Shown piece after piece: positions 24,118 to 33,585 of a stretch of 64,000 nucleotides of DNA. Positions within the stretch are counted from its first letter, which is position 1, and the number at the start of each line of letters is the position of its first letter. The notes below the pieces were generated by a model, which saw nothing but the letters and a program-made list of their open reading frames with translations, did no database searches and was not told where the DNA came from. Both the position numbers and the translations under genes were made by a program. Source of the stretch: Jannaschia seohaensis (GTDB lineage Bacteria; Pseudomonadota; Alphaproteobacteria; Rhodobacterales; Rhodobacteraceae); NCBI RefSeq assembly GCF_900116765.1, contig NZ_UETC01000001.1, positions 1 to 64,000 on the forward strand. Direction: 5' to 3'.

Positions 24118-25759
24118 CCGTCTGCGCATCCGGGGGCTGGAAGTGCTCTATGGCGGCGCGGCCGCTGTCGACGGCATCGATATCGACGCCGTCCCCGGAG
24201 AGATCGTCGCCATCGTCGGCGAGAGCGGCGCAGGCAAGTCCTCCGTGGGGGCGGCGCTTCTGGATCTGGTGGATCCGCCGGGGGAGTGGCGCGCGTCGGA
24301 GATGACGCTGGATGGCGTCCCGATCGACTACAAGCGCACCCATGTCCGGGGCCGCGACATCAGCGTGATCTTTCAGGATCCACAAACGGCGCTCAATCCG
24401 CTCTTCACCGTCGAAAGCCAGCTGGTTCACATGGTGCGCCACCATCTCGGCCTGTCCCAGGCCGAGGCGAAGCGGCGCGCCGTCGAGATGCTGGATGAGG
24501 TGGGCATCGCCGACCCGGAGACGCGGGTGCGTGCCTATCCGCACCAGTTCTCGGGCGGGATGCGGCAGCGCGTGGTGATCGCCCTCGCCCTGGCCTGCCG
24601 CCCCCGCCTCGTGATCGCGGACGAGCCCACCTCCGCGCTCGACGTGTCGGTGCGCGCGCAGATCCTGGAGCTGATCCGCTCCATCTGCCGGGACCGGGGC
24701 ATGGCCTGCCTGCTCATCACCCATGACATGGGGGCCGTGGCCGCGATCAGCGATCGCGCCGTTGTGATGCGCCACGGCAAGGCCGTGGAAACGGCCCCAA
24801 CGGGACAACTGCTGGCCGCGCCGACCGCACCCTATAGCCGGACCCTGATCGCCGCCGTCCCGCCCGTCGACCGCAAGATCGATCGCTTCGCCCTGCCCGA
24901 TACAGGCGCCGTCGTCAGCGACCCGAGCCTGGAGCGGTGGCTGCGCGCGAACGAGACGGATGCCGCGGCGGTCCCCCTGGCCGTGACCGGGCTGGGCAAG
25001 ACCTTCGGCGCGCGCGGTTTCCTCAAGCGCGGCACGCCGGTCCACGCGCTCAAGGACGTCTCGTTCGAGATCGGACGCGGCGAGATCTTCGGCCTCGTTG
25101 GCGAGAGCGGGTCGGGCAAGTCCACGCTCGCGCAGATCGCCGCCGGGTTGCTCAAGCCGGATCAGGGGGAGGTCCGGCTTTTGGGCAAGCCGTTCTCCGC
25201 CGCAACGCCGGACCGCGCGCTGCGCCGTTATCGCGACGGCATGCAGATGGTGTTTCAGGACCCGTTCAGCTCGCTGAACCGGCGGATGTCCGTGCTCGAT
25301 ACGATCATGGAGCCGATGCATGGGGTGCCGCGGGCCGAGGCGCTGCGTCTGGTGCCCGCCCTGCTGGAGCGCGTGGGACTGCCACCGGATGTGATGACGC
25401 GCAAGCCGCATGCCTTCTCGGGCGGCCAGCGCCAACGCATCGCCATCGCGCGCGCCCTCGCCGGACGGCCCAGCCTGCTGATCTGCGATGAACCGACCTC
25501 GGCGCTCGACGTCTCGATTCAGGCGCAGATCCTGAACCTGCTGAAGGATCTGCGGGACGATCTGGGCTTGTCGATGCTGTTCATCACCCACGATCTGCCG
25601 GTCGTGCGCCAGATGTGCGACCGCGTCGGCGTGTTGCACCGGGGATCGCTGGTCGAACTCGGTGCGACCGAAGCGGTGTTCGAGTCGCCGCGCGCCGATT
25701 ACACCCGCGCGTTGCTGTCATACCTCCCGCACCTGCCCGAACTCCAACCCGCGTCCTGA
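24092..25759 (+). CDS. Fused DppD-DppF double ABC ATPase
   Basis: 555 aa with two complete nucleotide-binding domains in one chain. NBD1 (~8-270): Walker [11 protein letters not shown] loop [12 protein letters not shown], signature [15 protein letters not shown], Walker [16 protein letters not shown]2 (~285-545): Walker [22 protein letters not shown], signature [27 protein letters not shown]. Dipeptide importers usually encode these as two genes, as in operon C of this window. The short C-terminal peptide-transporter Cys motif seen in separate OppD/DppD is absent from the linker between NBDs. It powers the operon B importer. Confidence 0.92.
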   Translation: MRSIPALDNRLRIRGLEVLYGGAAAVDGIDIDAVPGEIVAIVGESGAGKSSVGAALLDLVDPPGEWRASEMTLDGVPIDYKRTHVRGRDISVIFQDPQTALNPLFTVESQLVHMVRHHLGLSQAEAKRRAVEMLDEVGIADPETRVRAYPHQFSGGMRQRVVIALALACRPRLVIADEPTSALDVSVRAQILELIRSICRDRGMACLLITHDMGAVAAISDRAVVMRHGKAVETAPTGQLLAAPTAPYSRTLIAAVPPVDRKIDRFALPDTGAVVSDPSLERWLRANETDAAAVPLAVTGLGKTFGARGFLKRGTPVHALKDVSFEIGRGEIFGLVGESGSGKSTLAQIAAGLLKPDQGEVRLLGKPFSAATPDRALRRYRDGMQMVFQDPFSSLNRRMSVLDTIMEPMHGVPRAEALRLVPALLERVGLPPDVMTRKPHAFSGGQRQRIAIARALAGRPSLLICDEPTSALDVSIQAQILNLLKDLRDDLGLSMLFITHDLPVVRQMCDRVGVLHRGSLVELGATEAVFESPRADYTRALLSYLPHLPELQPAS

Positions 25760-25795
25760 TCCGACCGGACCCACCTCAACCTGATAGGACAACGC

Positions 25796-27235
25796 ATGGC
25801 CGACATTCGCATCGACAACGCCACCGTGATCACGATGGACAAGGAGCGCCGTGTGATCGACCAGGGCTCGGTCGCGATCGAGAAGGACCGCATCGTCGCC
25901 GTGGGCCCGACCTCCGAGATCGCGCCCGCCCATCCCGCCGAGACCGTGATCGACGGCACACGCATGGCGGTGATGCCCGGCCTCATCGACGTGCATGCCC
26001 ATGCCGGCCACGGGCTGATCAAGACGATGGGCGGCGGCAACGGTAAAGCGTGGTTCGAGACCTGCGGCGAGGTCTATACCACCGCCTCCGACACGCATTT
26101 CTGGCATTCCGAGGCGATGCTGGCCGGGCTGGAGCGGCTCAAGGCCGGGGTGACTTGCGGCGTCTCCCTGCTGGGCGGCGGCGACACCGTCATGCGGACC
26201 GATGAGCCGATCTATGGCGAGGCCCATCTCGACGCGATCCGGCAATTGGGCACGCGCGTGGTGATGGCCGTCGGATCCTGCCGGGCCACCTATCCCTGGA
26301 CCTATGCCAACTGGGAAAGCGGCACACCGAAGGAGCTGACCGTAAGCTTTGAGGACCAGATGGCGACCTGCGAGACGCTCATCAAAGCCTATCACGGCAC
26401 CGAGGGCGGGCGGCTCAATATCTGCATGATCACCCCCACCCTGCGCGGCGAGCACCTGGACCATGCCTCGAAGGACGAAGTGGCGGAGATGATCCGCCAG
26501 GCACAGGCCGGAAGCCGGATCGCGCGGGAGCATGGCCTCGTCTTCACGCAGGACGGGCACCAGACCGGAACGGTCAAGTTCGCCAAGGAGAACATGGACA
26601 TCCTCGGCCCCGAGATGCTCCTGTCCCACGCCACCGACTTCACCGACGAAGAAATCGAGATCTGCGCCGAATACGACCTGAAGATCGCGCATAACACCTC
26701 GTCCAACGCCTCGGTCTTCGGCCGGTGCCGGGCGATCGAGCTGATGGATGCGGGCGTGACGGTCGGGATCGGCTCGGATGCGACGGCCCCGGACCGCTCC
26801 GGCGACATGCTCCGCCATGTGCAGCACTGCATGCACTACCACCGCCGCCACTTCCGCGACACGCATGTCTTGCCGCCGGGCAAGGCGCTGGAGATGGTCA
26901 CGATCGACTCCGCGCGGGCGCTTGGAATGGAGGACGAGATCGGCTCGCTGGATGTCGGCAAGAAGGCCGACGTGATCGCCATCGACCTCGCCAAGCCGCA
27001 TCTTTTCCCGCACAACATGATCCCCTTCCGCGTGGCCTATTTCGCCAACGGCGCCGATGTGGACACGGTCATCGTGAACGGGAAGGTTCTGATGCGCGGC
27101 CGGGAGGTCGCGACCGCCGATCAGGCCAAGGTGCTCGACGAGGCGCAGAAGGCGACCGACATCATGCTGGAGCGGACGGGCCGCCATGCGCTTCTCGACA
27201 TCCCGGAGAATTTCTTCGGTGCGACACGATACTGA
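25796..27235 (+). CDS. Metal-dependent amidohydrolase (chlorohydrolase/deaminase family)
   Basis: 479 aa. Complete TrzN/AtzA/guanine-deaminase-type fold: HxH metal site His67/His69 in LIDVHAHAGHGL, third ligand in QDGHQTG, fourth in LSHATDFTDEE, and the metal Asp in VGIGSDATAPDRSGD. C-terminal MEDEIGSLDVGKKADVIAID returns to the small beta-domain. These enzymes hydrolyse amino or other groups from heterocycles (guanine, hydroxyatrazine, S-adenosylhomocysteine and others). A cytosolic enzyme acting on what the operon B importer brings in; substrate not readable. Confidence 0.87.
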   Translation: MADIRIDNATVITMDKERRVIDQGSVAIEKDRIVAVGPTSEIAPAHPAETVIDGTRMAVMPGLIDVHAHAGHGLIKTMGGGNGKAWFETCGEVYTTASDTHFWHSEAMLAGLERLKAGVTCGVSLLGGGDTVMRTDEPIYGEAHLDAIRQLGTRVVMAVGSCRATYPWTYANWESGTPKELTVSFEDQMATCETLIKAYHGTEGGRLNICMITPTLRGEHLDHASKDEVAEMIRQAQAGSRIAREHGLVFTQDGHQTGTVKFAKENMDILGPEMLLSHATDFTDEEIEICAEYDLKIAHNTSSNASVFGRCRAIELMDAGVTVGIGSDATAPDRSGDMLRHVQHCMHYHRRHFRDTHVLPPGKALEMVTIDSARALGMEDEIGSLDVGKKADVIAIDLAKPHLFPHNMIPFRVAYFANGADVDTVIVNGKVLMRGREVATADQAKVLDEAQKATDIMLERTGRHALLDIPENFFGATRY

Positions 27236-27408
27236 CCGCGCCCGCGGGCAGGCCGGCAACGGATCCCCCGCCTCCGGCCCCGGATGGGTGCGCCGGATGA
27301 AGGCAGCCCATGGGCGGATGTGACAGGCGGGCCACGCCGTGACGCTCTTCCTTTCCATCGCGGGATGCGGCATGAGCCAGGCTCCCCAGCACACGGATTG
27401 AGCCTGTC

Positions 27409-28641
27409 TTGACACGAACCGAGACCCCCCGCGCAGATATCTCCGCCGGGCCGGGGCGATGGCTGGTCCTGGCCGGCGTCTGGCTGATCTATTTCTGCTT
27501 CGGCGTCACGGCCGCCTCCATGGCCCCTCTAGTCGAGCCGGTCGGCGACGATCTGGGGATCGGTAACGCACGGATGGGCCTGATCCTGGGCGCCTGGCCA
27601 CTGGCCTATATCGCGGCGGCGATCCCCTGCGGCATCCTGCTCGACCGCTTCGGCGTCCGCCGGATGCTCTTCGTCGCGACGCTGGTCATGGCGGTCTCCG
27701 GCCTTGCGCGCAGCCTCGCGGACAGCCCGACACAGATGTTCCTCGCGGTGGCGCTGTTCGGCCTCGGGGGACCGCTGATCTCCATCGGAGCGCCAAAGGT
27801 CATCGCGCGCCTTTTCGAGGGCCCGGCGCGCGGAATGGCGATGGGGGTCTACGTCACCGGCCCCTATCTGGGCGGCATCCTCGCGCTCGCGCTCACCAAC
27901 AGCGTTGCGATGCCCCTGGCGGGCTACGACTGGCGCGGCGTCATGCTGATCTATAGCGCGCTGGTCGCCGCGAGCGGCGGGATCTGGCTGGCCATCGCCT
28001 ATGCCCCCGTGACCGCTTGGCCGACGCGCGACGACGACGGCGGCAAGAAGTTCAACCTGGGTGCCTTCGCCGAGCTTGTCCGCGTTCCCGAAGTGCGTCT
28101 CATCCTCGGGATGAGCGTCGGGATCTTCTACATCAATCACGCCCTGAACAACTGGCTGCCCGAAATCCTGAAGGGGCATGGCTTCTCGCCCGTCGAGGCC
28201 GGCAATTGGGCGGCGGTCCCCTCGGCGCTCGGCATCGTGGGTGCGCTGGTGGTCCCCCGGCTGGCCACTCCGGAGCGACGGCTCAAGATCATGGCGCTCC
28301 TTTTCGCGGCGTCCCTGGTGGCGAGCCTGTGCCTGCATTTCTCCAGCCTGGCGCTCATCCTGCCCGGCCTGATCGCGCAGGGCATCGCGCGCGGCTCGAT
28401 GATGACGATCGCGATCCTCATCCTGATGGAGACACCGAGCGTCCCACCCGAACGGCTCGGACTTGCGGGCGGCCTGTTCTTCACGGCGGCCGAGATCGGC
28501 GGCGTTCTGGGGCCGGTCGCGTTCGGGGTGCTGTCGGCCCTGGGCGCAGGCTTCGCGCTGCCCTTGGTCTCGATGACGCTGGTCTGCCTGATCCTGTTCG
28601 TCATCGTCGCCCGGCTGCGCCGGGCCGCCGCATCGGCCTGA
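27409..28641 (+). CDS. MFS transporter
   Basis: 410 aa from TTG 27409, a weak start; no better ATG lies near the first helix, and the 173-bp gap ahead holds no other feature. Twelve membrane helices with the MFS loop-2/3 motif GILLDRFGVRRMLF and the second-half counterpart. Similar to CynX/NimT-type (cyanate/nitroimidazole-like) or nitrate/nitrite-like major facilitators. Same strand and next to the amidohydrolase, so it may export a product or import a related substrate. It is convergent with a methyltransferase. Confidence 0.82.
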   Translation: MTRTETPRADISAGPGRWLVLAGVWLIYFCFGVTAASMAPLVEPVGDDLGIGNARMGLILGAWPLAYIAAAIPCGILLDRFGVRRMLFVATLVMAVSGLARSLADSPTQMFLAVALFGLGGPLISIGAPKVIARLFEGPARGMAMGVYVTGPYLGGILALALTNSVAMPLAGYDWRGVMLIYSALVAASGGIWLAIAYAPVTAWPTRDDDGGKKFNLGAFAELVRVPEVRLILGMSVGIFYINHALNNWLPEILKGHGFSPVEAGNWAAVPSALGIVGALVVPRLATPERRLKIMALLFAASLVASLCLHFSSLALILPGLIAQGIARGSMMTIAILILMETPSVPPERLGLAGGLFFTAAEIGGVLGPVAFGVLSALGAGFALPLVSMTLVCLILFVIVARLRRAAASA

Positions 28642-28696
28642 GCCTGGCGCTGAACAGGGCGTGGCGGCGGGCGGGCTTCGATTTTCCTCCGCCGGA

Positions 28697-29524
28697 TCAA
28701 CCCGCGCGTTTGCGGCCCGTCACGGTGACGAATTCGCCCGGGATCCGGTAGCTGCCGTCGGCCTGCCGGAAGCCCGCGACCGAGGCCAGGAATTCCTGCC
28801 GGACCTCCTCCCAGACCTCCGCGCCGAACCGCTTGACGGCCAGCGCCACGGGCCCGCCAAGCAGCACGGCATCGGTAACCTCGGCATCGGAGCCGAAGAC
28901 CAGCACCTCGGCATGCCGGTGCTCGCGCAGACCGACGAGACCGGCGGCCTCGAAGAGCCGCGCTAAGCTGCCGGGACCGCCCGTGCCGAAGAAGAGCGGG
29001 CAGACATCGGAGGCGACGCGCGCATCGACGATCGGAAAGACTTCGGCCCAACCGCAGTTCCGCCGTTCGCCCCAGACCGTCGCCGCGACGGTGCCGCCCG
29101 GACGCACCACGCGGGCCATCTCGGCCACCGCTTGGCCGGGGTCGGGCGTGTACATGAGCCCGAGCGCACAGATCGCCATGTCGAAGGCGGCATCGGGGAT
29201 ATCGAGCGACTCCGCCGCCATCCGCGCGGTTTCGACATTGGCCATGCCGGTCCTTGCCAAACGCATCCGAAGATCGCGCACCATCTGTTCCGAGAGGTCG
29301 GTGGCGAGGACCTGCCCGTCCGGTCCCACCTGCGCGGCAAGACGCATCGTGACCAACCCGCTTCCACAGGCCGTCTCGACGATGCGCTGGCCCTGCCCTG
29401 CGCCCGCAAGATCGAGCAATCGATCATGCGCAGGCCGCAGCTGCGCCTCCCAACTCTCGTGATAATGCGGCGCGGCCGCATCCCAGCCGTAGCGCTGGAC
29501 GCGCAATTGCAGTCGGGCGTCCAT
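28697..29524 (-). CDS. Class I SAM-dependent methyltransferase
   Basis: 275 aa from the ATG that overlaps the OsmC-like gene's stop by one base. SAM motif I RIVETACGSGLVTMRLA, motif II region VLATDLSEQMVRDLRMRLA, and the post-I segment MAAESLDIPDAAFDMAICAL leading to VAEMARVVRPGGTVAATVWG, all as in Methyltransf_11/UbiE-type proteins. Acceptor unknown. Production with an OsmC-like protein under an HxlR-type regulator hints at a stress or electrophile response (inference). Confidence 0.85.
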   Translation of the reverse strand: MDARLQLRVQRYGWDAAAPHYHESWEAQLRPAHDRLLDLAGAGQGQRIVETACGSGLVTMRLAAQVGPDGQVLATDLSEQMVRDLRMRLARTGMANVETARMAAESLDIPDAAFDMAICALGLMYTPDPGQAVAEMARVVRPGGTVAATVWGERRNCGWAEVFPIVDARVASDVCPLFFGTGGPGSLARLFEAAGLVGLREHRHAEVLVFGSDAEVTDAVLLGGPVALAVKRFGAEVWEEVRQEFLASVAGFRQADGSYRIPGEFVTVTGRKRAG

Positions 29525-30042
29525 CACGCCACCTCTTGGGCGATCGACACATCCGTCGCGATGGACTGAGCATCTCGGAAGGCGAGATACCAGGGATCGT
29601 GCCGCATGGCTCGCTCGACCATCTCTCGTATTCTGGCCTCTTCCTCGGGGCTGACGATCTCGATCGAAATCCGGGTATCGCCAGGGGCGGAGCGTGCGCC
29701 GGGCATCGCCAGGACGCCCCGATTGTCGAACTCCTGCGCGATCTCGACCCGGACCCGCTCCAGACGCACCCCCTCCCGCGTGGCCGCCATCTTGATGCCG
29801 ATCGCGAGACAGCCGCAGAGCGCCGCGCGCCCGAAATAGCCGGGCGACGGTCCCTGGTCGTCTCCGCCAATGGCGGCCGGCATGTCGATCGTCACCGAAT
29901 GTCCGTCCTGGGCATAGGTGCAGGTCAGGCCCTCGCAAACCTCGGCCTGCCCGTGATGCGTCACGCGCGCCTGCTCGGGGCGCTTCTCGAAGACCGAGAT
30001 CGCCCGGAGTTGCCCGTCTCTCGCATGGATGTCCCTCTGCAT
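29524..30042 (-). CDS. OsmC-like family protein
   Basis: 172 aa from ATG 30042, preceded by AGAGGAGGA. OsmC/Ohr layout: N-terminal beta-strands (VTHHGQAEVCEGLTCTYAQD), GPSPGYFGRAALCGCLAIG with the Cys pair at the expected helix, and ISIEIVSPEEEARIREMVER at the C-terminus. OsmC/Ohr proteins reduce organic hydroperoxides with two Cys; here the Cys placement differs from classical Ohr (the CxC in ALCGCL), so peroxidase activity is uncertain. First gene of a two-gene operon, divergent from hxlR. Confidence 0.8.
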   Translation of the reverse strand: MQRDIHARDGQLRAISVFEKRPEQARVTHHGQAEVCEGLTCTYAQDGHSVTIDMPAAIGGDDQGPSPGYFGRAALCGCLAIGIKMAATREGVRLERVRVEIAQEFDNRGVLAMPGARSAPGDTRISIEIVSPEEEARIREMVERAMRHDPWYLAFRDAQSIATDVSIAQEVA

Positions 30043-30127
30043 GTCGTCCTCCTCTGGGTTGGATCGAGGACAGCGTCGCATCCGGGCGGTCGAGGCAACC
30101 AGTTCAGCGACTGCAGCAACTCCACTA

Positions 30128-30141
30128 CACTTTCTGAAGTG
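30128..30141. promoter_or_regulatory. Inverted repeat in OsmC/HxlR divergent promoter
   Basis: CACTT-TCTG-AAGTG (30128-30141) is a perfect 5-bp inverted repeat in the 145-bp gap between the divergent osmC-like and hxlR-like genes, 46 bp before the hxlR start. HxlR-type proteins bind such short dyads, so it may be the shared operator. Confidence 0.5.
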
Positions 30142-30187
30142 GAACGCGGCCTCGCTTGCTTCTAGCCTGTATCCGGGAGGCGCTCCA

Positions 30188-30907
30188 ATGTCAGAGACCA
30201 ACTACCCGAAGTTCTGCCCCGTCGCGATGGCCGCTAGCCTGCTCGAGCCGCGCTGGACGATGCTGATGCTCTGCGAGATGTGGTCCGGCTCGACCCGGTT
30301 CAGCGAGATCCAGCGCGGGGTTCCGGGCATGTCGCCGGGGCTGCTGTCAAAGCGTCTTAAGGAATTGGAGGCCAATGGCCTCGTGGTCCGGCGGACGACC
30401 GGGGCTGGCGGCCATGTCGAGTATCTGACCACGCCGATCGCCGACGAATTGCAGCCCCACATTCGGGCTCTTGGCGAATGGGCCCATCGGAACATCGATT
30501 GCGATGTCTCCCTCAAGGATCTCGATGCCCGCCTTCTGATGTGGAAAATCCGAGGCAAGATCGACCTCTTGCAGCTTCCCAAGGGGAAGCGGGTCATTCA
30601 GTTCATTCTGAACGACGCGCCGAACGCGACCGCGAACTATTGGCTTGTGACGAAACCCGGCGAAGAGACCGACCTGTGCTTTACCGATCCGAAATACGAC
30701 GTGGACCTCTATGTGGTCTGTGAGTTGCGCGCCCTCACCTCGGCCTGGATGGGGCATACGCGGTTCGAGACAGAGATCGAGCGGGAGCGGATCGTTCTGT
30801 CGGGGCATGAGCTGATGGCCAGGACGCTCACCAAATGGCTGACCCGTAGCAGCTTTGCCGATGTCGGGAAACGCAGCCCCGCCACCACTGAGGCAAGAGC
30901 GGGTTAG
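30188..30907 (+). CDS. HxlR-family regulator with C-terminal SCP2-like domain
   Basis: 239 aa from ATG 30188. Residues ~8-100 form the HxlR winged helix with the conserved Cys start KFCPVAMAASLLEPRWTMLM and GMSPGLLSKRLKELEANGLV. Residues ~120-225 add a second domain (LMWKIRGKIDLLQLPKGKRV) resembling the SCP2 sterol-carrier-like ligand domain found in long HxlR proteins. The HxlR Cys can be a redox or electrophile sensor. Divergent from and probably regulating the OsmC/methyltransferase pair. Confidence 0.85.
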   Translation: MSETNYPKFCPVAMAASLLEPRWTMLMLCEMWSGSTRFSEIQRGVPGMSPGLLSKRLKELEANGLVVRRTTGAGGHVEYLTTPIADELQPHIRALGEWAHRNIDCDVSLKDLDARLLMWKIRGKIDLLQLPKGKRVIQFILNDAPNATANYWLVTKPGEETDLCFTDPKYDVDLYVVCELRALTSAWMGHTRFETEIERERIVLSGHELMARTLTKWLTRSSFADVGKRSPATTEARAG

Positions 30908-31011
30908 CGCGGCGAGACCGCGCATGGCCGATGGAGACAGCGCTGCGGCGGAGATCCCTCACCGGTCGCGGCATCGGTGTCGCCGTCCCGCGCGCCCCGA
31001 TCCGCGCCGCG

Positions 31012-33537
31012 TCACGGATCGCGGTGCCCTGTCTCCCGGCGCAGAACGGCCGCGGACAGGCTGACAAGCGCGCCGCCCCCCGCGGCGAGAAGCCAGTCGA
31101 TCCCGTGGAGCGGCCTCAGGTGGAACAGTTCGGCTACGGGCGCGATCTGGATCACGGCGATGGCGGAGACCACCGGCAGCACGGTGGCCAGAAGCGCGGC
31201 TCGCGTGCCCAGCCGTGTCAGCGCCGCCGCCATCGCCGCGCTCGCGATCACCAGCGTCGCCATCGCCATCGACCGCGCATGGGGAACGTCGAGGTCGTCC
31301 CCGAGATTGAAGACGAAGCCGCCCAGGATCACCGCCGTCGCCACCGCACCGACCAGGCCAATACGCGCCCACTCCGCCGGTGAGAAGAACCGCAACCGGC
31401 GCTCCCCGCCCGGCGTCAGCGCGTGCCGCGAGGGCAGGTCTTGGAACACGAGCATCGCTGTCGGGTGGATGATGAGTTCGATCCAGACGATATGGATCGG
31501 CAGGTAGAGCAGGGGATAGCCCATCAGCGGGATCAGCGCCGCCGTGGCCACCAGCGGCGCGTGCAGCATCAGCAGATAGGCGAAGCTGAGCCGAAGGTTC
31601 GTGAACAGCTGCCGGCCCTCTGCGACGGCCCGCACGAGCGTCGCGAAATTGTCGTCGAGCAGAACGATCGCGGCCACTTCGCGCGCCGAGCGCGTCCCGC
31701 GTTCCCCCATCGCGATCCCGACATCGGCGCCGCGCAGGGCCGGTGCGTCGTTGACGCCATCTCCGGTCACGGCGACAAGCTCTCCCTCGGCGCGGAGCGC
31801 CTCGACCAGGGCCAGCTTCTGCGCGGGGGTGCAGCGGGCCACGACATCGAAATCGAAGCGCGGCCCGGGCTGGCCGAGCCTCCGTTCGAGGGCGGCGCCC
31901 TCGACGACCCGCGGCGCGGCACCGCCGATCCCGAGCTCCCCCGCGATGGCTTCGGCGGTGCGGGCGTGATCGCCGGTAATCATGATGACCCGGATGCCCG
32001 CGCCCTGCGCCTCGGCCACGGCCTCGGCGACGCCGTCGCGGACGGGATCGGAAAAGGCGAGAAGGCCCGCAAAGTCGAACCCCTCTTCCGGCTCGTCCCC
32101 GGTCCAGGCCGCAAGCCGCCGCGCGGCGACGGCGATGACCTTATGGCCCGACCCGGCCAGCGTCTGCGTCCGATGGAGCCAGACTTCGCGCGCCTCCGGG
32201 GCGAGGTCCGACAGCGAGAGAACCATCTCGGGTGCACCCTTCATCGCGACGCGCCAGCCGCCCTCGGGATCGCGCAGAACGCAGACCTCGCGCAGGCGGT
32301 CTTCCGTGAACGGATAGACCGCCTCGACCGCGCCATCCCAGGCGGCGCCACTGGCCAGCAGGATCTCGTCGAGCGGATCGGCGGTCTCGGCCCGGGACGC
32401 CGTGGCGCCGATCGCGAGCACCTCCGCCCGGTCGCGCGCGCCCGCGGGAACGACCTCGCTAAGCAGCAGCCGTCCCTCGGTCAGCGTCCCCGTCTTGTCG
32501 GTGCAGATGCAGGTGACACGCCCGATATTCTCGACGACCACCGCCCGCCGCACGAGCGCATGGAGCTTGGCGAGGCGAAAGACACCGAGTCCGAGGAAGA
32601 AGGAGAAGACGACCGGGAATTCCTCGGGCAGCGCCGCGATGGCGAGCGTGACGGCACTCAGGATCGCATCGACCAAGCCGTAGCCCTGGACGTATCGAAT
32701 GACGGCGAGCGCCGCGCAGAGGACCAGCGCGATGACGAGCAGGATCCGCACCAAGTCCGTGATCGCGGCTTGCAACGGCGTCCGTTCGCTGCGTGTCGTG
32801 CTCGAAAGCCGGGCGATTTCGCCATAATAGGTGTCGCCCCCGGTCAGGGCGACGCGCAGCCGCGCCTCGCCCGTCAGCAGACGGGTTCCGGCCATGCCCC
32901 AATGCACCCCGTCGATCAGCCTGTCCGCCGCCCCCTTGGGCGGCGCGGCGAGCGGCAGTTTCCGCACCGGAAGCGCTTCGCCGGTCAGGGTGGATTCGTC
33001 GGCCTGCAAGGCATGGCCGGCAAGGATCAGACCATCCGCCGGGAAATAGGCGCCCGCCGGCACGATCACGAGATCGCCGGGTACCAAATCGGCCGCCTGG
33101 ATCTCCCGTTCCACCCCATTCCGGACCACCCGCGCCCGCGATGCCAGCCGGGCCCGCAGCCCTTCAGTGGAGGCCTCGGTGCGGCGGTGGAGATAGACGT
33201 CCATCCCGGCGATGGGGATCAGGGCGACGGCCAGGACGGCGGCCTCGGTGTAATCCCCGAGCCAGAGAAACAGGAGCGCGGTCCCGACCAGGAACCAGAT
33301 CATCGGATCCTTGACCGTGCTGCGCAGAATCTCCAGCCAGCCGGTCGGGCGCTCGGCGAGGATGGCGTTCGGGCCATAGCGCGCACGACGCTGGGCGACC
33401 GCGCTGTCGTCCAGCCCGGCCTCCTGGCTCCACAATCCTTCGAGCGGCTCTAGCGGGGCGGGACGCTGCAAATTCCTATCCGAGAGGGGCGATATGACAT
33501 CGGGACGGCCGAAGCGCGGCCCCGTCCCAAATCGCAA
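31012..33537 (-). CDS. P-type cation-transporting ATPase
   Basis: 841 aa from TTG 33537; the start is uncertain because no ATG precedes the first conserved block (GLWSQEAGLDDSAVAQRRAR). Phosphorylation Asp347 lies in CTDKTGTLTEG, the actuator motif is LQADESTLTGEALPV (TGE), the membrane motif is AALPEEFPVVFSF, and the P domain has VTGDGVNDAPALRGADVGIA. Eight to ten membrane helices. PEEFP in helix 4 separates it from heavy-metal (CPC) pumps and resembles P2-like bacterial ATPases of unsettled ion choice (Ca2+ or others). No partner gene; convergent with hxlR. Confidence 0.87.
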   Translation of the reverse strand: MRFGTGPRFGRPDVISPLSDRNLQRPAPLEPLEGLWSQEAGLDDSAVAQRRARYGPNAILAERPTGWLEILRSTVKDPMIWFLVGTALLFLWLGDYTEAAVLAVALIPIAGMDVYLHRRTEASTEGLRARLASRARVVRNGVEREIQAADLVPGDLVIVPAGAYFPADGLILAGHALQADESTLTGEALPVRKLPLAAPPKGAADRLIDGVHWGMAGTRLLTGEARLRVALTGGDTYYGEIARLSSTTRSERTPLQAAITDLVRILLVIALVLCAALAVIRYVQGYGLVDAILSAVTLAIAALPEEFPVVFSFFLGLGVFRLAKLHALVRRAVVVENIGRVTCICTDKTGTLTEGRLLLSEVVPAGARDRAEVLAIGATASRAETADPLDEILLASGAAWDGAVEAVYPFTEDRLREVCVLRDPEGGWRVAMKGAPEMVLSLSDLAPEAREVWLHRTQTLAGSGHKVIAVAARRLAAWTGDEPEEGFDFAGLLAFSDPVRDGVAEAVAEAQGAGIRVIMITGDHARTAEAIAGELGIGGAAPRVVEGAALERRLGQPGPRFDFDVVARCTPAQKLALVEALRAEGELVAVTGDGVNDAPALRGADVGIAMGERGTRSAREVAAIVLLDDNFATLVRAVAEGRQLFTNLRLSFAYLLMLHAPLVATAALIPLMGYPLLYLPIHIVWIELIIHPTAMLVFQDLPSRHALTPGGERRLRFFSPAEWARIGLVGAVATAVILGGFVFNLGDDLDVPHARSMAMATLVIASAAMAAALTRLGTRAALLATVLPVVSAIAVIQIAPVAELFHLRPLHGIDWLLAAGGGALVSLSAAVLRRETGHRDP

Positions 33538-33585
33538 ACCTCGGGGCGCTGCGATACCGCAATATCGCTGACGCGCGCGTTTCGA

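Noticed and set aside
27236-27408. Small gene between the amidohydrolase and the MFS gene
   Set aside because: No frame with an RBS or protein-like composition; only short GC palindromes.
31423-33453. Long plus-strand frame opposite the P-type ATPase
   Set aside because: Shadow of the ATPase gene, very rich in Arg/Gly/Asp with no domain.
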